From Gadus chalcogrammus (taxonomy: Eukaryota > Chordata > Actinopteri > Gadiformes > Gadidae): DNA of 64,000 nt. The stretch lies in assembly GCF_026213295.1 (NCBI RefSeq), contig NC_079412.1, forward strand, positions 2,365,313-2,429,312, in the 5' to 3' direction. This document shows, piece by piece, positions 40,197 to 53,300 of the stretch. Every line of letters begins with the position of its first letter. Positions within the stretch are counted from its first letter, which is position 1. The position numbers and the translations under genes are program-made. The notes under the pieces are model-generated. The model was not told the origin of the DNA and ran no database searches. It saw only the letters and a list, made by a program, of their open reading frames with translations.

Positions 40197-43100
40197 TTTT
40201 ATTATTATTCCCCCCTAGAAGTGGGTCCACAGCCCAAACCGTAAATGGTGCCGACACGCCAATTGCATGACTAGATCCAGGTCCCTGAGTTCTAGGCAGA
40301 CGACAAAATCCAGACACGCCGGCCACTAGGTGGCGCTATACCAAGGAATACGCGTTTAGGGCTATAACTCCCACACCGAACCTCCCAGAGTCCAAAAACT
40401 TGTACACACATATTCACTGGAGTCTGCTGCATCTTTTGGCATAGGCCACGCCCATTTGCGTCTATGAATATTTTTCGCAAATTCGCGAAAACCGCAAAAC
40501 AGTTTTTTCCCTACTCCTCCCACATTTTTTGACCAATCAACACCAAACTTTGCACACGACATCTTCAGACGCACACGCAAAGAAATTATCGGGCAGTTTT
40601 TTGATCCGACCGTCGACGACGAAACGGTAGCGTTTTGAATATTGGTATATTAGCTAAATTAGACGTGGAAAATCAAAAATCCAGAAAAATCCAAAAGTAG
40701 ACATCGGAACGAGTCCAAATTTTACAGAAATGTTGGTGCTAACCTTACTGTCGTTCAATAAAATTTTCGGAATATTTCGCCATTAGGGGGCGCAATAAAC
40801 GAGGAAATTGTATATCTTCTTATTGGCCAAAGGAATGTTCTTCAAACTCAAAGGAAACCATCAAGGGGCAAACCCGAGTCTATATAAAAAATATGGCCAA
40901 GAATTATTAATGTGGGCGGGAGTTATTTGGCAAAGGAAAATTGTCTTTGGAAAATTTCGCCACAAGGGGTCGCAAATAAACGACGAAATAATATATCTCC
41001 TGACTGGCCAATGGAATGTTCTGAAAACGCGTTTTGGGCTATAACTCCCACACCGAAGCTCCCACAGTCAAAACCTTTATGTCCACAGATTCACTGGAGT
41101 CAGCTGCATCTTTTGGCATACGCTGTTTCTCAATTTTTGAACACATGCTTCGCGTTGTGCCGGCGAAATGCACACTTCTTGGACCCCTGCATAACTGCTT
41201 GCAGTTCTAGTTCTTATTATTATTATTCTTACCCCCCTAAAAGTGGGCCCACACCCCAAACCGTAAAAGGTGCCGACACGCGAATTGCATGACTAGATCC
41301 AGATCTCTTCGGACTACGCAGACGACAAAATCCAGACACGCCGGCCGCTAGGTGGCGCTATTCCAAGGAATACGCGTTTGGGGCTATAACTCCCACACCG
41401 AACCTCCCAGAGTCCAAAAACTTGTACACACAGATGCACTGGAGTATGCTGCATCTTTTGGCCTAGGCCACGCCCATTTGCGTCTATGATTATTTTTCGC
41501 AAAATCGCGAAAACCGCAAAACTGTTTTTTCGCTACTCCTCCCACATTTTTCTCCCGATCAACACCAAACTTTGCACATGGCATCTTCAGACGCACACGC
41601 AAAGAAATCATAGACAGTTTTTTGATCCGACCTTCGACGACGAAACGGTAGAGTTTTGAATATTTGTTTATTAGCTAAATTAGACGTGGAAAATTAAAAA
41701 TCCAAAAAAATCCAAAATTAGACATCGGATCGAGTCCAAATTCTACACACATGTTGGTGCTAACCTTAATGACGTTCGATAAAAATTTCGGAAAATTTCG
41801 CCATTAGGGGGCGCAATAAACGAGGAAATTGTATATCTTCTACAAAATTTCGCCGCGAAAACGCTACACTGACTTCTCGCTACTCCTACCACAGTCAAAT
41901 CCTTTTGTATCCACAGGTTCAGGGTAGCGTTTTCAACACATGCTTCGCGTTGTGCCGGCGAAATGCACATTTCTTGTCGCGTTGTGCCGGCGAAATGCAC
42001 ACTTCTTGGACCCCTGCATAACTGCTTGCAGTTCTAGTTTTTATTATACTTCCTACCAAGAAAGTGGTACCACAGCCCAGACCGTAAATGGTGCCGACAT
42101 GCCAATTGCATGACTAGATCCAGGTCCGTGAAGACTATTCAGACGACAAAATCCAGACACGCCGGTCACTAGGTGGCGCTATACCAAGGAATACGCGTTT
42201 GGGGCTATAACTCCCACACCGAACCTCCCACAGTCAAAAACTTGTACCCACATATTCACTGGAGTCTGCTGCATCTTTTGGCCTAGGCCACGCCCATTTG
42301 CGTCTATGAATATTTTTCGCTAAACCGCGAAAACCGCAAAAATGTTTTTTCGCTACTCCTCCCACAATTCTCGACCAATCAACACCAAACTTTGCACACA
42401 GCATCTTCAGACGCACACGCAAAGGAATCATCAACAGTTTTTTGATCCGACCTTCGACGACGAAACGGTAGCGTTTTGAATATTTATTTATTGGCTACGT
42501 TTTACGTCGAAACGCAAAAATTCAAAGAATACCAAAATTAGACATCGGATCAAGTCCAAATTTTAGACACATGTCGGTGCTACCCTTAATGGCGTTCATT
42601 AAAATTTTCGGAATATTTCGCCATTAGGGGGCGCAATAAACGAGGAAATTGTATATCTTCTAATTGGCCTGAGGAATGTTCTTCAAACTCGAGGGAAAAC
42701 ATCAAGGGGCAATCCCGAGTCTATCTAGGAAATATGGCCAAGAATTATTAATGTGGGCGGGAGTTATTTGGAAAAGGAAAATTGTCTTCGTAAAATTTCG
42801 CCAACAGGGCGGCGCCAAAAAACGACAACATTATCTATCTCCCATTTGGCCAATGGAATGTTCTGAAAACGCGTTTTAGGCTATAACTCCCACACCGAAG
42901 CTCCCACAGTCAAAACCTTTATATCCACAGATTCACGGTAGCGTTTTGAACACATGCTTCGCGTTGTGCCGGCGAAACGCACCTTTCTTGTCGCGTTGTG
43001 CCGGCGAAATGCACACTTCTTGGACCCCTGCATAACTGCTTGCAGTTCTAGTTAGGGGTCCAAGCCAACAGGTTGGATCCCTATTGTTTTTGTAAGGATT

Positions 43101-46100
43101 ATTATTAGGGGTCCAAGCCAACAGGTTGGATCCCTATTGTTTTTGTAGGGATTTTTCTTATTATTATTATTATACTTCCTACCAAGAAAGTGGGAATACA
43201 GCCCATACCGTAAATGTTGCACACACGCCAATTGCATGACTAGATCCAGGTCAGTGAAGACTATGCAGACGACAAAATCCAGACACGCCGGCCACTAGGT
43301 GGCGCTATACCAGGGAATACGCGTTTGGGGCTATAACTCCGACACCGAACCTCCCAGAGTCCAAAAACTTGTACACACAGATGCACTGGAGTCTGCTGCA
43401 TCTTTTGGCCTAGGCCACGCCCATTTGCGTCTATGAATATTTTTCGCTAAATCGCGAAAACCGCAAAACTGTTTTTTCCCTACTCCTCCCACATTTCTTG
43501 ACCAATCGACACCAAACTTTGCACACGACATCTTCAGACGCACACGCATAGAAATCTTAGACAGTTTTTTGATCCGACCTTCGACGACGAAACGGTAGAG
43601 TTTTGAATATTGGTTTATTAGCTAAATTAGACGTGGAAAATTAAAAATCCAAAAAAATCCAAAATTAGACATCGGATCGAGTCCAAATTCTACACACATG
43701 TTGGTGCTAACCTTAATGACGTTCGATAAAAAATTCGGAAAATTCCGCCATTAGGGGGCGCAATAAACGAGGAAATTGTATATCTTCTACAAAATTTCGC
43801 CGCGAAAACGCTACACTGACTTCTCGCTACTCCTACCACAGTCAAATCCTTTGTATCCACAGGTTCAGGGTAGCGTTTTCAACACATGCTTCGCGTTGTG
43901 CCGGCGAAATGCACATTTCTTGTCGTGTTGTGCCGGCGAAATGCACACTTCTTGGACCCCTGCATAACTGCTTGCAGTTCTAGTTATTATTAGGGGTCCA
44001 AGCCAACAGGTTGGATCCCTATTGTTTTTGTAGCGATTATTATTCTTTTTATACTTCCTACCAAGAAAGTGGTACCACAGCCCAGACCGTAAATGGTGCC
44101 GACATGCCAATTGCATGACTAGATCCAGGTCCGTGAAGACTATTCAGACGACAAAATCCAGACACGCCGGCCACTAGGTGGCGCTATACCAAGGAATACG
44201 CGTTTGGGGCTATAACTCCAACACCGAACCTCCCAGAGTCCAAAAACGTGTACACACAGATTCACTGGAGTCTGCTGCATCTTTTGGCATAGGCCACGCC
44301 CATTTGCGTCTATAATTTTTTTTCGCAAAATCGCGAAAACCACAAAACTGTTTTTTCGCTACTCCTCCCACATTTCTTGACCAATCGACACAAAACTTTG
44401 CACACGACATCTTCAGACGCACACGCAAAGGAATCATATACAGTTTTTTGATCCGACCTTCGACGACGAAACGATAGCATTTTGAATATTGGTATATTAG
44501 CTAAATTAGACGTGGAAAATCAAAAATACAAAAAAATCCAAAATCAGACATCGGATCGAGTCCAAATTCTACACACATGTTGGTGCTAACCTTAATGACG
44601 TTCGATAAAAATTTCGGAAAATTCCGCCATTAGGGGGCGCAATAAACGAGGAAATTGTATATCTTCTACAAAATTTCGCCGCAAAAACGCTACACTGACT
44701 TCTCGCTACTCCTACCACAGTCAAATCCTTTGTATCCACAGGTTCAGGGTAGCGTTTTCAACACATGCTTCGCGATGTGCCGGCGAAATGCACATTTCTT
44801 GTCGCGTTGTGCCGGCGAAATGCACACTTCTTGTTCTTTTTATTTTTATTCTTCCCCCCGTACTTGTGGGACCACAGCCCAAACCGTAAATGGTGCACAC
44901 GCGCTAATTACATGACTAGAACCAGTACCGGCACCGCTACTCAGATAACCAAATCCAGACATGCCGGCCACTAGGTGGCGCTATACCAAGGAGAAACACC
45001 TTTGGGGCTATAACTCCCACATTGAACCTCCCAGAGTCCAAAAACTTGTACACACAGATGCACTGGAGTCTGCTGCATCTTTTGGCCTAGGCCACGCCCA
45101 TTTGCGTCTATGAATATTTTTCGCTAAATCGCGAAAACCGCAAAACTGTTTTTTCCCTACTCCTCCCACATTTCTTGACCAATCGACACAAAACTTTGCA
45201 CACGACATCTTCAGACGCACACGCAAAGGAATCATATACAGTTTTTTGATCCGACCTTCGACGACGAAACTATAGCATTTTTAATATTGGTATATTAGCT
45301 AAATTAGACGTGGAAAATCAAAAATACAAAAAAATCCAAAATTAGACATCGGATCGAGTCCAAATTCTACACACATGTTGGTGCTAACCTTAATGACGTT
45401 CGATAAAAATTTCGGAAAATTCCGCCATTAGGGGGCGCAATAAACGAGGAAATTGTATATCTTCTACAAAATTTCCCCGCAAAAACGCTACACTGACTTC
45501 TCGCTACTCCACAGGTTCAGGGTAGCGTTTTGAACACATGCTTCGCGTTTTTCCGGCGAAATGCACATTTCTTGTCGCGTTGTGCCGGCGAAATGCACAC
45601 TTCTTGGACCCCTGCATAACTGCTTGCAGTTCTAGTTAGGGGTCCAAGCCAACAGGTTGGATCCCTATTGTTTTTGTAAGGATTATTATTCCTATTATTC
45701 TTACCCCCCTAAAAGTGGGACCACAGCCCAAACCGTAAATGGTGCCGACACGCGAATTGCATGACTAGATCCAGATCTGTTCGGACTAAGCAGACGACAA
45801 AATCCAGACACGCCGGTCACTAGGTGGCGCTATACCAAGGAATACGCGTTTGGGGCTATAACTCCCACACCGAACCTCCCACAGTCAAAAACTTGTACCC
45901 ACATATTCACTGGAGTCTGCTGCATCTTTTGGCATAGGCCACGCCCATTTGCGTCTATGAATATTTTTCGCAAAATCGCAAAAACCGCAAAACAGTTTTT
46001 TCCCTACTCCTCCCACATTTTTTGACCAATCAACACCAAACTTTGCACACGACATCTTCAGACGCACACGCAAAGAAATTATCGGACAGTTTTTTGATCC

Positions 46101-47581
46101 GACCGTCGACGACGAAACGGTAGCGTTTTGAATATTGGTATATTAGCTAAATTAGACGTGGAAAATCAAAAATCCAGAAAAATCCAAAAGTAGACATCGG
46201 AACGAGTCCAAATTTTACAGACATGTTGGTGCTAACCTTAATGTCGTTCAATAAAATTTTTGGAATATTTCGCCATTAGGGGGCGCAATAAACGAGGAAA
46301 TTGTATATCTTCTTATTGGCCAAAGGAATGTTCTTCAAACTCAAAGGAAACCATCAAGGGGCAAACCTGAGTCTATATAAAAAATATGGCCAAGAATTAT
46401 TAATGTGGGCGGGAGTTATTTGGCAAAGGAAAATTGTCTTTGGAAAATTTCGCCACAAGGGGTCGCAAATAAACGACGAAATAATATATCTCCTAACTGG
46501 GCAATGGAATGTTCTGAAAACGCGTTTTGGGCTATAACTCCCACACCGAAGCTCCCACAGTCAAAACCTTTATATCCACAGATTCACTGGAGTCAGCTGC
46601 ATCTTTTGGCATACGCTGTTTCTCAATTTTTGAACACATGCTTCGCGTTGTGCCGGCGAAATGCACACTTCTTGGACCCCTGCATAACTGCTTGCAGTTC
46701 TAGTTAGGGGTCCAAGCCAACAGGTTGGATCCCTATTGTTTTTGTAAGGATTATTATTATTATTATTTCGTACGCCTTAGAAGTGGTACCACAGCCCAAA
46801 CCGTAAATGGTGCACACGCGCCAATTGCATGACTAGATCCAGAATCGGCACCGCTACTCAGATAACAAAATCCAGACACGCCGGTCCCTAGGTGGCGCTA
46901 TACCAAGGAATACGCGTTTGGGGCTATAACTTCCACACCGAACCTCCCAGAGTCCAAAAACTTGTACACACAGATGCACTGGAGTCTGCTGCATCTTTTG
47001 GCCTAGGCCACGCCCATTTGCGTCTATGAATATTTTTCGCTAAATCGCGAAAACCGCAAAACTGTTTTTTCGCTACTCCTCCCACATTTCTCTCCCGATC
47101 AACACCAAACTTTGCACACGACATCTTCAGACGCACACGCAAAGAAATCCTAGACACTTTTTTGATCCGACCTTCGACGACGAAACGGTAGCGTTTTGAA
47201 TATTTGTTTATTAGCTAAATTAGACGTGAAAAGTCAAGAATCCGAAGAAATCCAGAATTATACATCGGATTGAGCCCAAATTTTACAGACATGTTGGTGC
47301 TAACCTTAATGACGTTCGATAAAAATATCGGAAAATTTCGCCATTAGGGGGCGCAATAAACAAGGAAATTGTATATCTTCTACAAAATTTCGCCGCGAAA
47401 ACGCTACACTGACTTCTCGCTACTCGTACCACAGTCAAATCCTTTGTATCCACAGGTACAGGGTAGCGTTTTGAACACATGCTTCGCGTTGTGCCGGCGA
47501 AATGCACATTTCTTGTCGCGTTGTGCCGGCGAAATGCACACTTCTTGGACCCCTGCATAACTGCTTGCAGTTCTAGTTATT

Positions 47582-47805
47582 AGGGGTCCAAGCCAACAGG
47601 TTGGATCCCTATTGTTTTTGTAGTGTTTATTTTTATTAGGGGTCCAAGCCAACAGGTTGGATCCCTATTGTTTTTGTAAGGATTTTTTTTATTATTAGGG
47701 GTCCAAGCCAACAGGTTGGATCCCTATTGTTTTTGTAAGGATTTTTCTTATTAGGGGTCCAAGCCAACAGGTTGGATCCCTATTGTTTTTGTAAGGATTT
47801 TTCTT
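47582..47805 (+). repeat. Cluster of four 47-bp monomers
   Basis: Starts at 47,582, 47,638, 47,697 and 47,753. The first ends TGTAGTGTTTATT, a diverged tail; the others are standard. Confidence 0.9.
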
Positions 47806-48740
47806 ATTATTATTCTTACCCCCCTAAAAGTGGGCCCACACCCCAAACCGTAAAAGGTGCCGACACGCGAATTGCATGACTAGATCCAGATCTCTTCGGA
47901 CTACGCAGACGACCAAATCCAGACACGCCGGCCACTAGGTGGCGCTATACCAAGGAATACGCGTTTGGGGCTATAACTCCCACACCGAACCACCCAGAGT
48001 CCAATAACTTGTACACACAGATGCACTGGAGTCTGCTGCATCTTTTGGCCTAGGCCACGCCCATTTGCGTCTATGAATATTTTTCGCTAAATCGCGAAAA
48101 CCGCAAAACTGTATTTTCGCTACTCCTCCCACATTTCTTGACCAATCAACACCAAACTTTGCACACGGCATCTTCAGACGCACACGCAAAGAAATCTTAG
48201 ACAGTTTTTTGATCCGACCTTCGACGACGAAACGGTAGAGTTTTGAATATTTGTTTATTAGCAAAATTAGACGTGGAAAATTAAAAATCCAAAAAAATCC
48301 AAAATTAGACATCGGAACGAGTCCAAATTCTACAGACATGTTGGTGCTAACTTTAATGACGTTCCATAAATTTCGGACAATTTCGCCGTTAGGGGGCGCT
48401 ATAAACGAGGAAATTGTATATATTTTACAAAATTTCGCCGCGAAAACGCTACACTGACTTCTCGCTACTCCAACCACGGTCAAATCCTTTGTATCCACAG
48501 GTTCAGGGTAGCGTTTTGAACACATGCTTCACGTTGTGCCGGCGAAACGCACATTTCTTGTCGCGTTGTGCCGGCGAAATGCACATCTCTTGGACCCCTG
48601 CATAACTGCTTGCAGTTCTAGTTATTATTCCCCCCCTAGAAGTGGGCCCACAGCACAAACCGTAAATGGTGCAGACATGCCAAATGCATGACTAGATCAA
48701 GATCCGTGGCGACTACGCAGACGACAAAATCCAGACATGC

Positions 48741-50326
48741 CGGCCACTAGGTGGCGCTATACCAAGGAATACGCGTTTGGGGCTATAACTCCCACACCGA
48801 ACCTCCCACAGTCAAAAACGTTATACCCACAGATGCACTGGAGTCTGCTGCATCTTTTGGGCTAGGCCACGCCCATTTGCGTCTATGAATATTTTTCGCT
48901 AAATCGCGAAAACCGCAAAACAGTTTTTTCCCTACTCCTCCCACATTTCTTGACCAATCAACACCAAACTTTGCACACGACATCGTCAGATGCACACGCA
49001 AAGGAATCATCAACAGTTTTTTGATCCGACCTTCGACGACGAAACGGTAGCGTTTTGAATATTTGTTTATTGGCTACGTTTTACGTCGAAACGCAAAAAT
49101 TCAAAGAATACCAAAAGTAGACATCGGATCAAGTCAAAATTTTAGACACATGTCGGTGCTACCCTTATTGGCGTTCAATAAGAAATTCGGAATATTTCGC
49201 CATTAGGGGGCGCAATAAACGAGGAAATTGTATATCTTCTAATTGGCCAAAGGAATGTTCTTCAAACTATAAGGGAACCATCAAGGGGCAAACCCGAGTC
49301 TATATAAAAAATATGGCCAAGAATTAATAATGTAGGCGGGAGTTATTTGGCAAAGGAAAATTGTCTTTGGAAAATTTCGCCAACAGGGCGGCGCCAAAAA
49401 ACGACGAAATAATATATCTCCTATTTGGCCAATGGAATGTTCTGAAAACGCGTTTTAGGCTATAACTCCCACACCGAAGCTCCCACAGTCAAAAACGTTA
49501 TACGCACAGATTCACTGGAGTCAGCTGCATCCTTTGGCATAGGCCAGGCCCATTTGCGTCAGTATTTTCTTTATGCAAAATCGCAAAAACAGCTAAACTG
49601 CCTTTTCGCTACTCCTCCCACATTTCTTGCCCAATTGACACCAAACTTTGCACACGACATCTTCAGACGCACACTACAAGAAATCAGCAAAACTATTTTG
49701 ATCCGACCATCGTTGACGAAACGGTAGCGTTTTGAATATATGTTTTGCGTTGCAAATCAGTAAAAACTATTTTGATCCAACGACGACTAAACGGTAGCGG
49801 AAAATGCGTTTGGGGCCGAAACTCCCACACTGAACCTCTCACAGTCAAAACCTTTATATCCACAGGTTGTTCACGGTAGCGTTTTGAATACTTGGTTCGC
49901 GTTGTGCCGGCGAAATGCACATTTCTTGTCGCGTTGTGCCGGCGAAATGCACACTTCTTGGACCCCTGCATAACTGCTTGCAGTTCTAGTTAGGGGTCCA
50001 AGCCAACAGGTTGGATCCCTATTGTTTTTGTAAGGATTATTATTAGGGGTCCAAGCCAACAGGTTGGATCCCTATTGTTTTTGTAAGGATTTTTTTTATT
50101 AGGGGTCCAAGCCAACAGGTTGGATCCCTATTGTTTTTGTAAGGATTTTTCTTATTAGGGGTCCAAGCCAACAGGTTGGATCCCTATTGTTTTTGTAAGG
50201 ATTATTATTATTTCGTACGCCTTAGAAGTGGTACCACAGCCCAAACCGTAAATGGTGCACACGCGCCAATTGCATGACTAGATCCAGAATCGGCACCGCT
50301 ACTCAGATAACAAAATCCAGACACGC
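48741..50326 (+). repeat. XL unit (48741) with four monomers
   Basis: XL form and the longest unit. A short deletion changes TTTTGATCCAACCGTCGACGAC to a form lacking CGTC near 49,785. Four 47-bp monomers follow at 49,992, 50,045, 50,101 and 50,157, separated by ATT- or CTT-containing spacers. Confidence 0.8.
49992..50205 (+). repeat. Cluster of four 47-bp monomers
   Basis: Starts at 49,992, 50,045, 50,101 and 50,157, following the XL unit at 48741 and preceding the ATT spacer and TTTCGTACGCC start of the next unit. Confidence 0.9.
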
Positions 50327-53300
50327 CGGTCCCTAGGTGGCGCTATACCAAGGAATACGCGTTTGGGGCTATAACTTCCACACCGAACCTCCCAGAGTCC
50401 AAAAACTTGTACACACAGATGCACTGGAGTCTGCTGCATCTTTTGGCCCAGGCCACGCCCATTTGCGTCTATGAATATTTTTCGCTAAATCGCGAAAACC
50501 GCAAAACTGTTTTTTCCCTACTCCTCCCACATTTTTTGACCAATCGACACCAAACTTTGCACACGACATCTTCAGACGCACACGCAAAGGAATCATCAAC
50601 ACTTTTTTGATCCGACCTTCGACGACGAAACGGTAGCGTTTTGAATATTGGTTTATTAGCTAAATTAGACGTGAAAAGTCAAAAATCCGAAGAAATCCAG
50701 AATTATACATCGGATCGAGCCCAAATTTTAGAGACATGTTGGTGCTAACCTTACTGACGTTCGATAAAAATATCGGAAAATTTCGCCATTAGGGGGCGCA
50801 ATAAACAAGGAAATTGTATATCTTCTACAAAATTTCGCCGCGAAAACGCTACACTGACTTCTCGCTACTCATACCACAGTCAAATCCTTTGTATCCACAG
50901 GTACAGGGTAGCGTTTTGAACACATGCTTCAATGCTTCTTGTCGCGTTGTGCCGGCGAAATGCACACTTCTTGGACCCCTGCATAACTGCTTGCAGTTCT
51001 AGTTAGGGGTCCAAGCCAACAGGTTGGATCCCTATTGTTTTTGTAAGGATTTTTTTTATTATTATTCCCCCCTAGAAGTGGGCCCACAGCCCAAACCGTA
51101 AATGGTGCCGACATGCCAATTGCATGACTAGATCCAGTTCCCTGAGTTCTAGGCAGACGACAAAATCCAGACACGCCGGCCACTAGGTGGCGCTATACCA
51201 AGGAATACGCGTTTAGGGCTATAACTCCCACACCGAACCTCCCAGAGTCCAAAAACTTGTACACACAGATTCACTGGAGTCTGTTGCATCTTTTGGCCTA
51301 GGCCACGCCCATTTGCGTCTATGAATATTTTTCGCTAAATCGCGAAAACCGCAAAACTGTTTTTTCCCTACTCCTCCCACATTTTTTGACCAATCGACAC
51401 CAATCTTTGCACACGACATTTTATGACGCACGCGCAAAGAAATTATCGGACAGTTTTTTGATCCGACCTTCGACGACGAAACGGTAGCGTTTTGAATATT
51501 GGTTTATGAGCTAAATTAGACGTTGAATAACAAAAATCCCAAAAAATCCAAAATTCGACATCGGATCGAGTCCAAATTTTACACACATGTTGGTGCCAAC
51601 CTTAACGTCGTCCCTAAAAAAAATCGGAAGATTCCGCCTTTAGGGGGCGCAATAAACGAGGAAATTGTATGTCTTCTAATTGGCCAAAGGAATGTTCTTC
51701 AAACTCAAGTGAAACCATCAAGGGGCAAACCCGAGTCTATACAGAAAATATGGCTTATAATTATTAATGTGGGCGGGAGTTATTTGGCAAAGGAAAATTG
51801 TCTTTGGAAAATTTCGCCAACAGGGCGGCTCCAAAAAACGACGACATTGTCTATCTCCTATTTGGCCAATGGAATGTTCTGAAAACGCGTTTTAGGCTAT
51901 AACTCCCACACCGAAGCTCCCGCAGTCAAAACCTTTATATCCACATGTTGTTCACGGTAGCGTTTTGAATACTTGCTACGCGTTGTGCCGGCGAAATGCA
52001 CATTTCTTGTCGCGTTGTGCCGGCGAAATGCACACTTCTTGGACCCCTGCATAACTGCTTGCAGTTCTAGTTATTCTTACCCCCCTAAAAGTGGGCCCAC
52101 ACCCCAAACCGTAAAAGGTGCCGACACGCGAATTGCATGACTAGATCCAGATCTCTTCGGACTACGCAGACGACCAAATCCAGACACGCCGGCCACTAGG
52201 TGGCGCTATACCAAGGAATACGCGTTTGGGGCTATAACTCCCACACCGAACCACCCAGAGTCCAATAACTTGTACACACAGATGCACTGGAGTCTGCTGC
52301 ATCTTTTGGCCTAGGCCACGCCCATTTGCGTCTATGAATATTTTTCGCTAAATCGCGAAAACCGCAAAACTGTATTTTCGCTACTCCTCCCACATTTCTT
52401 GACCAATCAACACCAAACTTTGCACACGGCATCTTCAGACGCACACGCAAAGAAATCTTAGACAGTTTTTTGATCCGACCTTCGACGACGAAACGGTAGA
52501 GTTTTGAATATTTGTTTATTAGCAAAATTAGACGTGGAAAATTAAAAATCCAAAAAAATCCAAAATTAGACATCGGATCGAGTCCAAATTCTACACACAT
52601 GTTGGTGCTAACCTTAATGTCGTTCGATAAAAAATTCGGAAAATTTCGCCATTAGGGGGCGCAATAAACGAGGAAATTGTATATCTTCTACAAAATTTCG
52701 CCGCGAAAACGCTACACTGACTTCTCGCTACTCCTACCACAGTCAAATCCTTTGTATCCACAGGTTCAGGGTAGCGTTTTGAACACATGCTTCGCGTTGT
52801 GCCGGCGAAATGCACATTTCTTGTCGCGTTGTGCCGGCGAAATGCACACTTCTTGGACCCCTGCATAACTGCTTGCAGTTCTAGTTAGGGGTCCAAGCCA
52901 ACAGGTTGGATCCCTATTGTTTTTGTAGGGATTTTTCTTATTATTATTATTATTATACTTACCCCCCTAAAAGTGGTACCACAGCCCAAACCGTAAATGC
53001 TGCACACACGCCAATTACATGACTAGATCCAGATCTCTTCGGACTACGCAGACGACAAAATCCAGACATGCCGGCCACTAGGTGGCGCTATACCAAGGAA
53101 TACGCGTTTGGGGCTATAACTCCCACACCGAACCTCCCACAGTCCAAAAACTTGTACACACAGATGCACTGGAGTCTGCTGCATCTTTTGGCCTAGGCCA
53201 CGCCCATTTGCGTCTATGAATATTTTTCGCTAAATCGCGAAAACCGCAAAACTGTTTTTTCGCTACTCCTCGCACATTTCTTGACCAATCAACACCAAAC

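Larger units (their letters stand above)
29022..40319 (+). repeat. Array units 30-41
   Basis: Units (box start, class, monomers): 29022 L 0; 30043 S 3; 31047 L 1; 32106 S 2; 33028 S 1; 33899 S 0; 34716 S 2; 35610 L 1; 36674 L 0; 37686 S 0; 38501 truncated L 0; 39295 S 4. The 38501 unit ends inside the L insert: at about 39,170 it jumps straight to the ATT spacer, without the 32-bp repeats or terminal hairpin. Boxes at 33028, 33899, 34716, 38501 and 39295 match 19/19. Box 37686 has CGGCCGCTAGG (18/19). Confidence 0.9.
40320..50326 (+). repeat. Array units 42-51
   Basis: Units (box start, class, monomers): 40320 L 0; 41342 S 0; 42163 L 2; 43289 S 1; 44168 S 0; 44965 S 1; 45814 L 1; 46882 S 4; 47929 S 0; 48741 XL 4. 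The unit at 45814 is nearly the same as those at 22827 and 31047. The unit at 44965 shares the short GCTACTCCACAGG deletion form with 16086 and 53072. The XL unit at 48741 is the longest (1,586 bp) because it also carries four monomers. Confidence 0.9.
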
